The notes under the pieces: generated by a model | What the model was told of the DNA's origin: nothing | The model's input: the letters and a program-made list of their open reading frames with translations, nothing else | Database searches by the model: none | In this document: piece after piece, positions 42,160-50,676 of the stretch | Position numbering within the stretch: the first letter of the stretch is position 1 | Layout of the letters: each line of letters starts with the position of its first letter | Made by a program: the position numbers and the translations under genes | NCBI GenBank assembly: GCA_934875675.1 | Contig: CAKXIK010000004.1 | Coordinates: 22,006-85,025, forward strand | Direction: 5' to 3' | Length of the DNA: 63,020 nt | DNA from: an uncultured bacterium | GTDB taxonomy: Bacteria; Bacillota; Clostridia; Oscillospirales; Acutalibacteraceae

Positions 42160-42867
42160 TTATTCCTGACCCGGCTCCAAGACGGCAAACAACGGGTTAC
42201 CTTCATAGATTGTTCCGAACAAAACAGATTGTTCCAGATTTTTCTGCGAAAGCACTCCGGGATTTTCAGTCATTGGCACGGCAACGCGCAAGACGGCAAG
42301 TGCCAGCAAAATAACTGCAGCGCCTTTTACTGCCCCAAGCACCCCGCCCAAAAAACCGTTAAGCTGACGCAGTACAGGCAGTTTCGCAATAATATCCAGC
42401 ACCTTTCCAAGCAAACGGATAAGAATCAGGAACACAATGGTAAGCAGCACCGCAAAAATAATACGAAGCATTGCCACCACCACCGGACGAACCGCCTGAT
42501 CGACAATCCAAGCGGCACCATCCGCAGCACCTTTCGTAATCGCTGCAGCCACATCTGCCGAAAGTACCGCAGAATCGGTTGCATTGAGTACAAAACCAGG
42601 TAATGCGGAAAGAACCTTTTGCAATTGAGCTGTTGCTGCCTGCCCCGCACCATCTGTAATCGCCGCCTGAACAGATTGAATCACAGAACCGCGGATAAAT
42701 GCGGAAAAGAACCAGTCGGAAAGCACATTTCCAATAATGACCGCGGCTACAATGGAAACGATCAATCCGCAAAATTCCACCGCAGTGCGAATGGCGCCGC
42801 GGTGCCGTCCCACCGCAATGAAAAGGATCAAAACCGCTAATAGAATAAGATCCAAAACATAACCCAT
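42160..42867 (-). CDS. CvpA family membrane protein
   Basis: A 235-residue integral membrane protein that matches the CvpA/colicin V production family: an N-terminal helix (VLDLILLAVLILFIAVG) followed directly by the family signature RHRGAIRTAVEFCGLIVS, and further helices including GFLGGVLGAVKGAAVILLAL, a CvpA hallmark. Family members are needed for envelope integrity or secretion, but the molecular role is unclear. AAAGGACG precedes ATG 42867. It is one of two tandem CvpA-like genes ahead of pgsA. Confidence 0.75.
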   Translation of the reverse strand: MGYVLDLILLAVLILFIAVGRHRGAIRTAVEFCGLIVSIVAAVIIGNVLSDWFFSAFIRGSVIQSVQAAITDGAGQAATAQLQKVLSALPGFVLNATDSAVLSADVAAAITKGAADGAAWIVDQAVRPVVVAMLRIIFAVLLTIVFLILIRLLGKVLDIIAKLPVLRQLNGFLGGVLGAVKGAAVILLALAVLRVAVPMTENPGVLSQKNLEQSVLFGTIYEGNPLFAVLEPGQE

Positions 42868-42998
42868 TTGACGATCGTCCTTTCTGATAATCGCGGGATA
42901 CAAAAATAATCTTCACACCCGCAGCCGTTTTCATACGGTCTTATATTCTAAAATCAAAAAACAAACAGACTGTTGATCTGATCTTTTCGGCCCACGCG

Positions 42999-43709
42999 TC
43001 AAACAAACGGATTGCACCATTGCAGCAGTCGATAAAAAACCGATTTCTCACAGCTGATATTCCATTGCATCGTACCCAGAATTCCCGCTGAAAACGGACG
43101 GAACAATTCAAACAACGGAATCACCACAAATGCAGCCGCAATCAATGCAGTCAAAATTGCAATCACTGCAGAGGCGAACGTCATTTTTTGCCGTTCCTTT
43201 GATTTGCGTTGTCTGCGAATCAGTGCGGTTAATCCTCCTGCGACCACAAACACCAAAATCAGTGCGAGCAGCAACCCGCAGCAAGCTTGTGCCAACGCCT
43301 TGCTGAGCGGAGCCCCCAACAGAGCCGCTTCCTTTGCAGGGGCATTTTCTTCCTCTGCAGCAGCAAGCAACTCGTCAGCCGCCACTCCATAGCTGGCTGC
43401 AATTGCTTCAAATTTATCCGGCAGTTTTTGCTGCAGCTGTGTGAGGTCGATTTTGCCCAATGTTTCCTCTGCATTGTCCATCACAGGAGTATTGGCAATT
43501 GCTGCAAAATCGGCTGCGGCATTGTTTTGCACCGAAGGCTCAAACACCATTGCCACTGACGGAGCAATGGTGGGCGCGGTCATCATTCCGGCTGCTGCAA
43601 TCACAACGGCAGCCAGTCGAATGGACGCGCGCACGGTATTTTTTCTCGATACACCCACAAAAATCAGTACAACCAGCAAAAGAAAGAAAATATCAATCAA
43701 AATATTCAT
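42999..43709 (-). CDS. CvpA-like membrane protein, divergent
   Basis: A 236-residue membrane protein. The first helix (ILIDIFFLLLVVLIFVGVS) followed by RKNTVRASIRLAAVVIAAA has the same layout as the CvpA start in the next gene, so it is probably a diverged paralogue. A soluble Ala-rich loop (~55-130) lies outside the family norm; two more helices (GLLLALILVFVVAGGLTALI and AVIAILTALIAAAFVVI) precede a C-terminus with two Cys. It is the first gene of the minus-strand run leading to pgsA and clp, and a promoter is visible upstream. Function unknown. Confidence 0.6.
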   Translation of the reverse strand: MNILIDIFFLLLVVLIFVGVSRKNTVRASIRLAAVVIAAAGMMTAPTIAPSVAMVFEPSVQNNAAADFAAIANTPVMDNAEETLGKIDLTQLQQKLPDKFEAIAASYGVAADELLAAAEEENAPAKEAALLGAPLSKALAQACCGLLLALILVFVVAGGLTALIRRQRKSKERQKMTFASAVIAILTALIAAAFVVIPLFELFRPFSAGILGTMQWNISCEKSVFYRLLQWCNPFV

Positions 43710-43788
43710 AACGCAGTTATGTTCCTTTCGTAGTCCGTCCAAAACCAGCGTGAACAAAAGATAAATTCACAAAAAATATTATTAGTTT

Positions 43789-43817
43789 AGTATAGCGGAT
43801 TTTTTCATAAAAAACAA
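43789..43817 (-). promoter_or_regulatory. Sigma-A promoter of the cvpA-pgsA-clp run
   Basis: Minus strand: TTGTTT (43817-43812), 17-bp spacer, TATACT (43794-43789). Confidence 0.65.
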
Positions 43818-43949
43818 GGGAAACACAGGAATTGTACGTTTTTTTAACAAAGCAAATGCACAAAATGAATACAAATGTGAATTTTACAATTGTATTTCGC
43901 ACAAGAACTGAGATCCGGAACATTTTTCATAATCCATTCAACAGAGCCG

Positions 43950-43978
43950 TTGCCCGAACGACAATCTTATGATATAAT
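43950..43978 (+). promoter_or_regulatory. Sigma-A promoter of ruvCAB
   Basis: TTGCCC (43950-43955), 17-bp spacer, TATAAT (43973-43978). No LexA (GAAC-N4-GTTC type) site is seen beside it in the 355-bp divergent gap. Confidence 0.68.
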
Positions 43979-44064
43979 ATTTAGAATCGACTTTTATGCT
44001 GCAACCGGTGGTCTGCGTGCTGTTTGCAGTCGGTTGGAATCATACTGCAGGAGGGAGCACTGAA

Positions 44065-44574
44065 ATGATAATTCTTGGCATCGACCCCGGCTATGCCATT
44101 GTTGGCTTCGGTGTCATCCGCCACGAACAGGGACGGTATATTCCGCTGGAATACGGCGCGGTTTCCACTGCCGCTGAAACAGATTTTTCCCGACGGTTGG
44201 AAAGCATTTACGACTGCCTGACTGTTATTATGGAAAAATGGCGTCCCGATGCGGTTGCAGTGGAAAAACTTTATTTTAATACCAATACGACGACCGCCAT
44301 CGGCGTTGCTGAGGCGCGCGGCGTCATTTTACTGGCAGCACAAAAAAATCATATTCCGCTGTTTGAATACACACCCTTGCAGGTAAAAACGGCCGTTACC
44401 GGCTATGGTCGCGCCGAAAAGCCGCAGGTGATGGAGATGACACGGCGGCTGCTTTGTTTGCGGCAGGTTCCCAAACCGGACGATACTGCCGATGCGCTTG
44501 CGATTGCAATTTGTCATGCTCAGGCGGCGGGTTCTCCGCTGCGCAGAGCTTTTGCACAGCGCGGTACCCTGTAA
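44065..44574 (+). CDS. ruvC: Crossover junction endodeoxyribonuclease RuvC
   Basis: Resolves Holliday junctions as a dimer. The 169-residue RNase H-like protein has the catalytic acids in ILGIDPGYAIVGFGV (first Asp), AVEKLYFNTN (Glu) and KPDDTADALAIAICH (two Asp). Residues before ATG 44065 are not family-like and GGAGGG lies ~8 nt upstream. It begins the plus-strand ruvC-ruvA-ruvB run, the usual clostridial order. Confidence 0.96.
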   Translation: MIILGIDPGYAIVGFGVIRHEQGRYIPLEYGAVSTAAETDFSRRLESIYDCLTVIMEKWRPDAVAVEKLYFNTNTTTAIGVAEARGVILLAAQKNHIPLFEYTPLQVKTAVTGYGRAEKPQVMEMTRRLLCLRQVPKPDDTADALAIAICHAQAAGSPLRRAFAQRGTL

Positions 44575-44599
44575 TATTTTTGAAAGGCGGACATGCTTC

Positions 44600-45208
44600 A
44601 TGTTTTACAGCTTAACCGGAACCCTTGTGCACACTGAACCGGGATTCGCCGTAATAGAATGCGGCGGCGTTGGCTTCAAGTGCCTTACTACCATGAGCAC
44701 CCTGCGCTCGTTGCCCGCAATCGGCAGCGAAACCCGGCTTTACACACATCTCAACGTGCGTGAAGATGCACTCGACCTTTTTGGCTTTTCCACACAAGCA
44801 GAACTGAACTGCTTTAAGACGCTGACAAATGTTTCGGGTGTCGGTCCCAAGGCGGGGCTGAGCATTCTTTCGGAGCTTGCCCCGGAACAGCTTGCCATTG
44901 CAATTTCTGCCGGAGATTTTAAGGCACTTACTCGGGCTGCCGGCGTTGGACCGAAGCTTGCTCAGCGCATTGTGTTGGAGCTGCGGGACAAGGTTGCCAA
45001 GCTTTCTGCTGAAGCACCTGCCGGTCTGTTTGGAGGCAGCGGCGGAATCCCCTCTGCTGCCGGACACGCGTCCGAAGCCATTGGCGCACTGACGGTTTTG
45101 GGATATTCGCCGTCCGATGCCGCCGCAGTGGTGGCAAAGCTGGACAGTTCTCTCCCCACCGAGGAGCTTATCCGTCTTTCTCTCAAAGCAATGGGTTCTC
45201 GCCTGTGA
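44600..45208 (+). CDS. ruvA: Holliday junction branch migration protein RuvA
   Basis: Tetrameric junction-binding partner of RuvB. The 202-residue protein has the OB-fold N-terminus (MFYSLTGTLVHTEPGFAVIE), paired helix-hairpin-helix motifs (TNVSGVGPKAGLSIL and RAAGVGPKLAQRIVLELRDK) and the flexible C-terminal domain that contacts RuvB (EAIGALTVLGYSPSDAAAVV). GAAAGGCGG precedes ATG 44600. The 25-bp gap from ruvC supports co-transcription. Confidence 0.96.
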   Translation: MFYSLTGTLVHTEPGFAVIECGGVGFKCLTTMSTLRSLPAIGSETRLYTHLNVREDALDLFGFSTQAELNCFKTLTNVSGVGPKAGLSILSELAPEQLAIAISAGDFKALTRAAGVGPKLAQRIVLELRDKVAKLSAEAPAGLFGGSGGIPSAAGHASEAIGALTVLGYSPSDAAAVVAKLDSSLPTEELIRLSLKAMGSRL

Positions 45209-45243
45209 TATTCTGAGTAATGCGAAAGGAGCGGTTTTTCATC

Positions 45244-46341
45244 ATGAAGAAAAAAGAATCGGATGGTTTAATGAGCCATACGGTGGATGCTGACGACATG
45301 GAAATGGATTTTGAAAACCGGATTACCAGCCCGGATTTTTCCCCTGAAGATGCCGAAGTGGAAAACCCGCTGCGCCCGCGTTCTCTGCGGGAATATATCG
45401 GGCAGGAAAAAGCAAAGGAGAACCTTTCCGTTTTTATTGAAGCTGCCCGGCTGCGGAAGGAATCGCTCGATCATGTGCTGCTGTACGGCCCTCCCGGACT
45501 CGGCAAAACCACCCTCGCCGCCATCATCGCCAACGAATTGGGGGTTAACATCCGCATCACGTCCGGCCCGGCCATTGAAAAACCAGGTGATCTTGCTGCA
45601 CTGCTGACGAATCTGAACCCCGGCGATGTTCTGTTCATCGATGAGGTTCATCGGCTCTCCCGTGCGGTGGAAGAAATTTTGTATCCCGCAATGGAGGACT
45701 TTGCCATTGATATTATCACCGGTAAGGGCCAGATGGCGGCAAGCTATCATCTTCCCTTGCCCAAATTTACGCTGATTGGTGCCACCACACGTGCCGGACA
45801 GCTTTCCGCTCCGCTGCGTGACCGGTTTGGTGTGGTGCTTCGGCTGGAAATGTATACCCCCGAGGAGCTTTCCCGCATTGTAACACGTTCTGCCGGAATC
45901 CTCGGCATGGAAATTGAATCGGATGCATCACTGGAAGTGGCCTCCCGTTCCCGCGGAACACCACGAATTGCAAACAGACTGCTCAAGCGCGTGCGCGATT
46001 TTGCGCAGGTGATGAACGACGGCAATGTTTCACTTGAAATTGCACGCATTGCGCTGGAAAAGCAGGAGATCGACGAGCTGGGGCTTGATAAGACCGATCG
46101 CCGCCTGCTTCGCACAATGATTCAGTTTTACAACGGCGGTCCGGTTGGTCTGGAGACCATTGCCGCTGCGATTGGCGAGGAATCCATTACGATTGAGGAC
46201 GTTTACGAGCCTTACCTGATGCAGATCGGCTTTTTGAGCCGGACACCGCGCGGACGCTGCGTTACGCCTGCTGCATACCTGCACCTGGGGCTTACGCCGC
46301 CAAACGCCGCTCCCGAACAAAATCAACAGATCCTGTTTTAA
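45244..46341 (+). CDS. ruvB: Holliday junction branch migration ATPase RuvB
   Basis: Hexameric AAA+ motor of branch migration. The 365-residue protein has LRPRSLREYIGQEKAKENL, Walker A LYGPPGLGKTTLAAIIA, Walker B VLFIDEVHRLSRAVEE, sensor 1 IGATTRAGQLSAPLRDRFG, and the C-terminal winged helix ending in SRTPRGRCVTPAAY. AAAGGAG lies upstream of ATG 45244; an in-frame ATG at 45220 is less well supported. Confidence 0.97.
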   Translation: MKKKESDGLMSHTVDADDMEMDFENRITSPDFSPEDAEVENPLRPRSLREYIGQEKAKENLSVFIEAARLRKESLDHVLLYGPPGLGKTTLAAIIANELGVNIRITSGPAIEKPGDLAALLTNLNPGDVLFIDEVHRLSRAVEEILYPAMEDFAIDIITGKGQMAASYHLPLPKFTLIGATTRAGQLSAPLRDRFGVVLRLEMYTPEELSRIVTRSAGILGMEIESDASLEVASRSRGTPRIANRLLKRVRDFAQVMNDGNVSLEIARIALEKQEIDELGLDKTDRRLLRTMIQFYNGGPVGLETIAAAIGEESITIEDVYEPYLMQIGFLSRTPRGRCVTPAAYLHLGLTPPNAAPEQNQQILF

Positions 46342-46406
46342 CCCCGTGTTTTCGGCAGGCGGAAGCTGCTGCAAGGCTTGGGCTGGATGGAAAGGCATGA
46401 TGATCA

Positions 46407-47276
46407 ATGAGAATTGCACAATGGAATGATTATGAGCTGTTGGATGCCTGCACCGGCGAACGGCTGGAACGCTGGGGCGATATTATTCTGATTCGTCCCG
46501 ACCCGCAGATCATTTGGAATACACCAAAAACAAGTCCCCTCTGGCGCTCGGCACATGCGCGCTACCATCGCTCGCAAACGGGCGGCGGTCATTGGGAAAT
46601 GGCTCGCAAGGTGCCGGAAAGCTGGCAAATTTCCTACGGTGACCTGCATTTTCAGCTGAAGCCGATGGGCTTCAAGCATACGGGCATTTTCCCCGAGCAG
46701 GCAACCAACTGGGATTGGATGGCACAAAAAATTAAATCTGCCGGACGACCGGTCAAGATTTTGAATCTCTTTGCTTATACCGGCGGTGCAACCTGTGCGT
46801 GCGCTGCTGCCGGTGCAGAGGTTTGCCATGTGGATGCCTCCAAGGGCATGGTTGCATGGGCAAAGCAAAACGGCGCAATCTCCGGCCTGGAGGATAAGCC
46901 GATTCGATGGCTGGTGGATGACTGCGCGAAATTTGTTCAGCGCGAAGCACGCCGCGGCAATCATTACGACGGCATCCTGATGGATCCCCCTTCCTATGGC
47001 CGCGGACCGGGCGGCGAAATCTGGAAGCTTGAAGAGCAGTTGTTCGGTCTGGTGGAGCTTTGTCTGCCGATTCTCAGTGAGAATCCACTCTTTTTCCTGC
47101 TCAACAGCTACACCACCGGCCTTTCTCCCGCCGTTATGCAGTACCTGCTGGGCACTCTGCTCCAGCCGAAATTCGGCGGGCTGCTCTCCTCCGAGGAAAT
47201 CGGGCTGCCTGTCACCTCCACCGGGATGGCACTGCCCTGCGGTTCCACCGCAATCTGGCAGAGCGCAAATCCCTGA
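46407..47276 (+). CDS. Class I SAM-dependent rRNA methyltransferase (RlmI/RlmK-like)
   Basis: A 289-residue methyltransferase. The SAM-binding motif I is ILNLFAYTGGATCACAAAGA, the acidic ribose site VCHVDASKGMVAWAKQN, and motif IV MDPPSYGRGPGG. This DPPxxGR pattern is that of the RlmI/RlmK/RlmL family of 23S rRNA (cytosine-C5 or guanine-N7/N2) methyltransferases. The PUA domain of RlmI is missing; the N-terminus is a short beta domain instead. The substrate is therefore uncertain. It lies between ruvB and the ECF transporter genes on one likely transcript. Confidence 0.85.
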   Translation: MRIAQWNDYELLDACTGERLERWGDIILIRPDPQIIWNTPKTSPLWRSAHARYHRSQTGGGHWEMARKVPESWQISYGDLHFQLKPMGFKHTGIFPEQATNWDWMAQKIKSAGRPVKILNLFAYTGGATCACAAAGAEVCHVDASKGMVAWAKQNGAISGLEDKPIRWLVDDCAKFVQREARRGNHYDGILMDPPSYGRGPGGEIWKLEEQLFGLVELCLPILSENPLFFLLNSYTTGLSPAVMQYLLGTLLQPKFGGLLSSEEIGLPVTSTGMALPCGSTAIWQSANP

Positions 47277-47327
47277 CCCTTCTTTGAAATAAAGAGCTGG
47301 ACTGCTACAGAGAGGATGAATTATTTT

Positions 47328-48182
47328 TTGGAAGATTTTATCCGTGCAGAACACGTGGATTTTAGATACGAATTTGAAAATGAAGAAATGCCGGAGGTTC
47401 TCTCCGATGTAAGCCTTGGAGTACGGCACGGGGAATTTTTGGCGCTGCTCGGTCACAACGGTTCCGGAAAATCGACGCTTGCCAAGCATTTCAATGCCAT
47501 GCTGCTCCCCACCGGCGGCAAGGTCTTTGTGGAAAACATGGACACCGCCGACGAGAACAAAAAGCTTTCCATCCGCAGCCGGGTGGGGTTGATTCAACAA
47601 AACCCCGATAATCAACTGGTTGCAAGCATTGTGGAAGAGGACGTTGCTTTCGGACCGGAAAACCTTGGGGTTCCACCTGAGGAAATCCGCCTGCGGGTGG
47701 ATGCTGCACTAAAAACGGTTGGCATGTATGAATATCGCAGCCATGCGCCGCACAAGCTTTCGGGCGGTCAGAAACAGCGCGTTGCCATCGCCGGAATTCT
47801 TGCGATGCAGCCCGAATGTATCGTGCTCGACGAACCGACTTCCATGCTTGATCCACGCGGACGAAAGGAAGTACTGGATACGGTGCTCAAGCTCAACCGC
47901 GAACAAAACATTACCATCGTGCTCATTACGCACAACATGGATGAGGCGGTTCTTGCCGACCGGGTGGTTGTAATGGACAGCGGCAAGCCCGTGTTTGAAG
48001 GCAACCCGCGCGAGGTATTTTCTCAGGTGGAACGGATGCAGTCACTGCGGCTCGATGTTCCGCAGGCAACCGAGCTTGCTTACGAGCTTTGGCGCGCCGG
48101 GTATCCGGTTGCACCGGATGTGCTGACAGAGGAAGAATGTGCGCAGTCGCTTGCAAAATTGTTCCAAAAAACTGCAGGCTGA
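47328..48182 (+). CDS. ecfA1: Energy-coupling factor transporter ATPase EcfA1
   Basis: One of two ATPases that power vitamin/metal uptake through exchangeable S components. The protein (~284 residues) has Walker A LLGHNGSGKSTLAKHF, the Q-loop QQNPDNQLVASIVEEDV, signature LSGGQKQRVAIAG, Walker B CIVLDEPTSMLDPRG and switch His in ITHNMDEA; the C-terminal helix domain is typical of EcfA. An ATG at 47316 directly abuts AGAGG and cannot use it, whereas TTG 47328 lies 12 nt beyond, so the TTG is preferred; the alternative adds four residues. Next are ecfA2 and ecfT. Confidence 0.94.
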   Translation: MEDFIRAEHVDFRYEFENEEMPEVLSDVSLGVRHGEFLALLGHNGSGKSTLAKHFNAMLLPTGGKVFVENMDTADENKKLSIRSRVGLIQQNPDNQLVASIVEEDVAFGPENLGVPPEEIRLRVDAALKTVGMYEYRSHAPHKLSGGQKQRVAIAGILAMQPECIVLDEPTSMLDPRGRKEVLDTVLKLNREQNITIVLITHNMDEAVLADRVVVMDSGKPVFEGNPREVFSQVERMQSLRLDVPQATELAYELWRAGYPVAPDVLTEEECAQSLAKLFQKTAG

Positions 48183-48213
48183 TGTTTTCCGCTGCGAAAG
48201 GAATCAAAACGGC

Positions 48214-49119
48214 ATGAATATTCTTGAAACAAAAAATTTAACTTATACGTATAGCCAGGGCACGCCCTTTGCACACGATGCGATTACCGATGTTTCTGTC
48301 GCGGTGCAGGAGGGGGAGTTCCTCGGTATCATCGGTCACACCGGCTCGGGTAAATCGACGCTGGTGCAGCATTTCAACGGCTTGTTCCGCCCCACCTCCG
48401 GTCAGGTGCTTTTAAACGGGGAGGATATTTGGAAGAACCCGAAGGCAATCCGTTCCGTGCGCTTTCAGGTTGGTATGGTGTTTCAATATCCGGAGCATCA
48501 GCTATTTGAGGAAACCGTTGCCAAGGATATTGCGTTCGGGCCAAAAAACATGGGGCTCTCTGTAGAAGAAATTCAGCTGCGCGTGCAAAAAGCCGCTGAA
48601 TTTGCGGGGCTGCCCAAAGCGTTGCTGGAAAAGTCCCCGTTTGATCTTTCCGGCGGAGAAAAGCGGCGTGCTGCCATTGCCGGTGTAATTGCAATGGATC
48701 CGCAGGTGTTGATTCTTGATGAGCCGACTGCAGGACTTGACCCGATGGGACGTGACGATCTGCTCGAACAGATTGCAGTGTATCACAAGCAGCGCAAAAA
48801 CACCGTGCTGCTTGTTTCTCACAGCATGGAGGACATTGCAAAGTACAGCGACCGTGTTCTGGTCATGAACGAAAGCCGTGCGGCAATGCTCGCCCCAACT
48901 GCTGAAATTTTTGCCCGCGGACGAGAGCTGCAGCAGATGGGCTTGCAGGTTCCCCAGGTGACACGCATTTTTATGCGTCTGCGCGAACTTGGCTGCCCGG
49001 TCAGTGACGGTGTATATACGGTGGAACAAGCCAAAAACGAATTAATCCGTGCACTCCATTCAAATTCTGCCTCCTCTCCTGATGAAAACAATCCCAATGG
49101 AGGCGAGCATCATGATTAA
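48214..49119 (+). CDS. ecfA2: Energy-coupling factor transporter ATPase EcfA2
   Basis: Second ATPase of the ECF module, forming a heterodimer with EcfA1. The 301-residue protein has Walker A IIGHTGSGKSTLVQHFNGL, MVFQYPEHQLFEETVAKDI (Q-loop), LSGGEKRRAAIAGVIAM (signature), LILDEPTAGLDPMGRDDLL (Walker B/D-loop) and VSHSMEDIAKYSDRV. GAAAGGAATC precedes ATG 48214, 31 bp after ecfA1. Its 3' end overlaps ecfT by 8 bp. Confidence 0.95.
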   Translation: MNILETKNLTYTYSQGTPFAHDAITDVSVAVQEGEFLGIIGHTGSGKSTLVQHFNGLFRPTSGQVLLNGEDIWKNPKAIRSVRFQVGMVFQYPEHQLFEETVAKDIAFGPKNMGLSVEEIQLRVQKAAEFAGLPKALLEKSPFDLSGGEKRRAAIAGVIAMDPQVLILDEPTAGLDPMGRDDLLEQIAVYHKQRKNTVLLVSHSMEDIAKYSDRVLVMNESRAAMLAPTAEIFARGRELQQMGLQVPQVTRIFMRLRELGCPVSDGVYTVEQAKNELIRALHSNSASSPDENNPNGGEHHD

Positions 49120-49924
49120 GGATATCACTATCGGTCAATTTTTTCCCGGCAATTCCATTGTACACAAAATTGATCCGCGCATTAAATTCACGCTGACGTT
49201 TGCAGCGATTGTCTTTGTTTTTGTTGCCAATTCCGCAGCCTCCATCGCTTGGATGACGTTTGCAATCGCAACGGTGATCGCACTGACAAAAATCCCGGTC
49301 AAGCTCTATTTCAAGGGGCTCAAGCCGATTTTAATCATCATTGTTATTACTTCGCTGCTCAATATTTTTTATATCAAAACCGGCAATATTCTTTGGAGTT
49401 GGCGCTTCATTACGATTACCGATCAGGGGTTGATGCGCAGCGCACTGATCGCGATCCGCATTGCTGTGATGATTTTAATCAGCTGTGTGCTGACCTACAC
49501 CACATCCCCAACCGATCTGACGGATGCGATTGAACGCCTGATGAAGCCGCTCAAGTATATCAAGGTTCCTGTGCATGAAATCGCCATGATGATGACGATT
49601 GCACTGCGCTTTGTCCCAACCCTGTTGGAGGAAACCGATAAAATTACCAGTGCGCAAAAAGCCCGTGGTGCTGATTTGGAAAGCGGCAGCCTGATGCAGC
49701 GAATCCGTGCGATGATTCCGATTCTGATTCCGCTGTTTGTTTCGGCATTCCGGCGTGCCTATGAGCTTGCCATGGCGATGGAATGCCGCTGCTACCACGG
49801 CGGCGATGGAAGAACCAGAATGAAACAGCTGCACCTTTCAACGCGCGATTTTGTGACGCTTGCGTTGGGTGTTGTACTTCTCTGCGGGGTGATATTATGC
49901 AATCAGATTCCGCCGTCACTTTAA
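49112..49924 (+). CDS. ecfT: Energy-coupling factor transporter transmembrane protein EcfT
   Basis: Membrane scaffold linking the EcfA pair to S components. The 270-residue protein begins IGQFFPGNSIVHKIDPRIKF, as in the family, has about five membrane helices, and ends in two coupling helices. The first Ala-Arg-Gly box is in SAQKARGADLE. The second, usually A-M-E-A-R-G-Y, reads AMAMECRCYHGG, so the usual Gly is Cys. GGAGG lies upstream of ATG 49112, which overlaps ecfA2 by 8 bp, implying translational coupling. No S component is in the window. Confidence 0.94.
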   Translation: MIKDITIGQFFPGNSIVHKIDPRIKFTLTFAAIVFVFVANSAASIAWMTFAIATVIALTKIPVKLYFKGLKPILIIIVITSLLNIFYIKTGNILWSWRFITITDQGLMRSALIAIRIAVMILISCVLTYTTSPTDLTDAIERLMKPLKYIKVPVHEIAMMMTIALRFVPTLLEETDKITSAQKARGADLESGSLMQRIRAMIPILIPLFVSAFRRAYELAMAMECRCYHGGDGRTRMKQLHLSTRDFVTLALGVVLLCGVILCNQIPPSL

Positions 49925-50676
49925 TGCCCAACCGCAATTTATTGCTCCGGCTCAGCTATGACGGCACACGTTACCATGGCTGGCAGGTGCAGCAAAATGC
50001 CCAGAGCGTGCAGAGCGTTTTGCAGGAGGCGCTCTTTCCGGTGCTCGGCGGCACACACGACGTGAAGGGATGCAGCCGAACCGATACCGGGGTTCATGCC
50101 CGCGAATACTGCGTCAGCGTAAAAACTGTAAACCCAATTGCAACTGAACGCTTGCAGGCGGCACTGAACAATCGTCTCCCGCGGGATATTGCTGTGCTTT
50201 CCTGCTGCGAAATGCCGCTTGATTTTCATGCACGATACAGCTGTACCGGTAAGGAATATGTGTATCAAATCTGGAACGATCCCGTAAAAAATCCGTTTTT
50301 GTACGGTTATTCGTTGTATTATCCGTATGTGCTCGATGTTGGGCTGCTCCATGATGCCGCGCAGGCTTATTGCGGCACGCATGATTTTTCATCCCTCTGC
50401 TCGGCAGGCAGCAAAAAGCAGGACAACACCCGAACGGTCGCACGGTTCTCTGTGGAGCGCAGCGGCTCTCTGGTCACCATGACCACCGCCGCCGACGGTT
50501 ATCTTTACAATATGGTACGAATTATGGTCGGTACCCTGCTGCGCGTTGCACAAGGCAAGCTTACAGCAGAATCACTGCCCGCTGTCATTGCAGCAAAGGA
50601 TCGTTCTGCCGCCGGCCCCACCGCTCCCGCTTGCGGGCTTTTTTTAAACCGCGTATTCTACGGAGGTGATTTTTGA
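49897..50676 (+). CDS. truA: tRNA pseudouridine(38-40) synthase TruA
   Basis: Converts U38-U40 in the anticodon stem of many tRNAs. The 259-residue protein has LRLSYDGTRYHGWQVQQNAQ, the catalytic Asp in CSRTDTGVHAREYC, the KEYVYQIWN region, and YLYNMVRIMVGTLL near the end. ATG 49897 overlaps the ecfT end by 28 bp and has GGGGTGAT at the right distance; the alternative ATG at 49924 overlaps the ecfT stop as TAATG and would also be coupled. truA after ecfT is a standard Firmicute order. Confidence 0.96.
   Translation: MQSDSAVTLMPNRNLLLRLSYDGTRYHGWQVQQNAQSVQSVLQEALFPVLGGTHDVKGCSRTDTGVHAREYCVSVKTVNPIATERLQAALNNRLPRDIAVLSCCEMPLDFHARYSCTGKEYVYQIWNDPVKNPFLYGYSLYYPYVLDVGLLHDAAQAYCGTHDFSSLCSAGSKKQDNTRTVARFSVERSGSLVTMTTAADGYLYNMVRIMVGTLLRVAQGKLTAESLPAVIAAKDRSAAGPTAPACGLFLNRVFYGGDF

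Noticed and set aside
43818..43949. LexA box near ruvCAB
   Set aside because: No clear GAAC-N4-GTTC palindrome could be found in the divergent gap.
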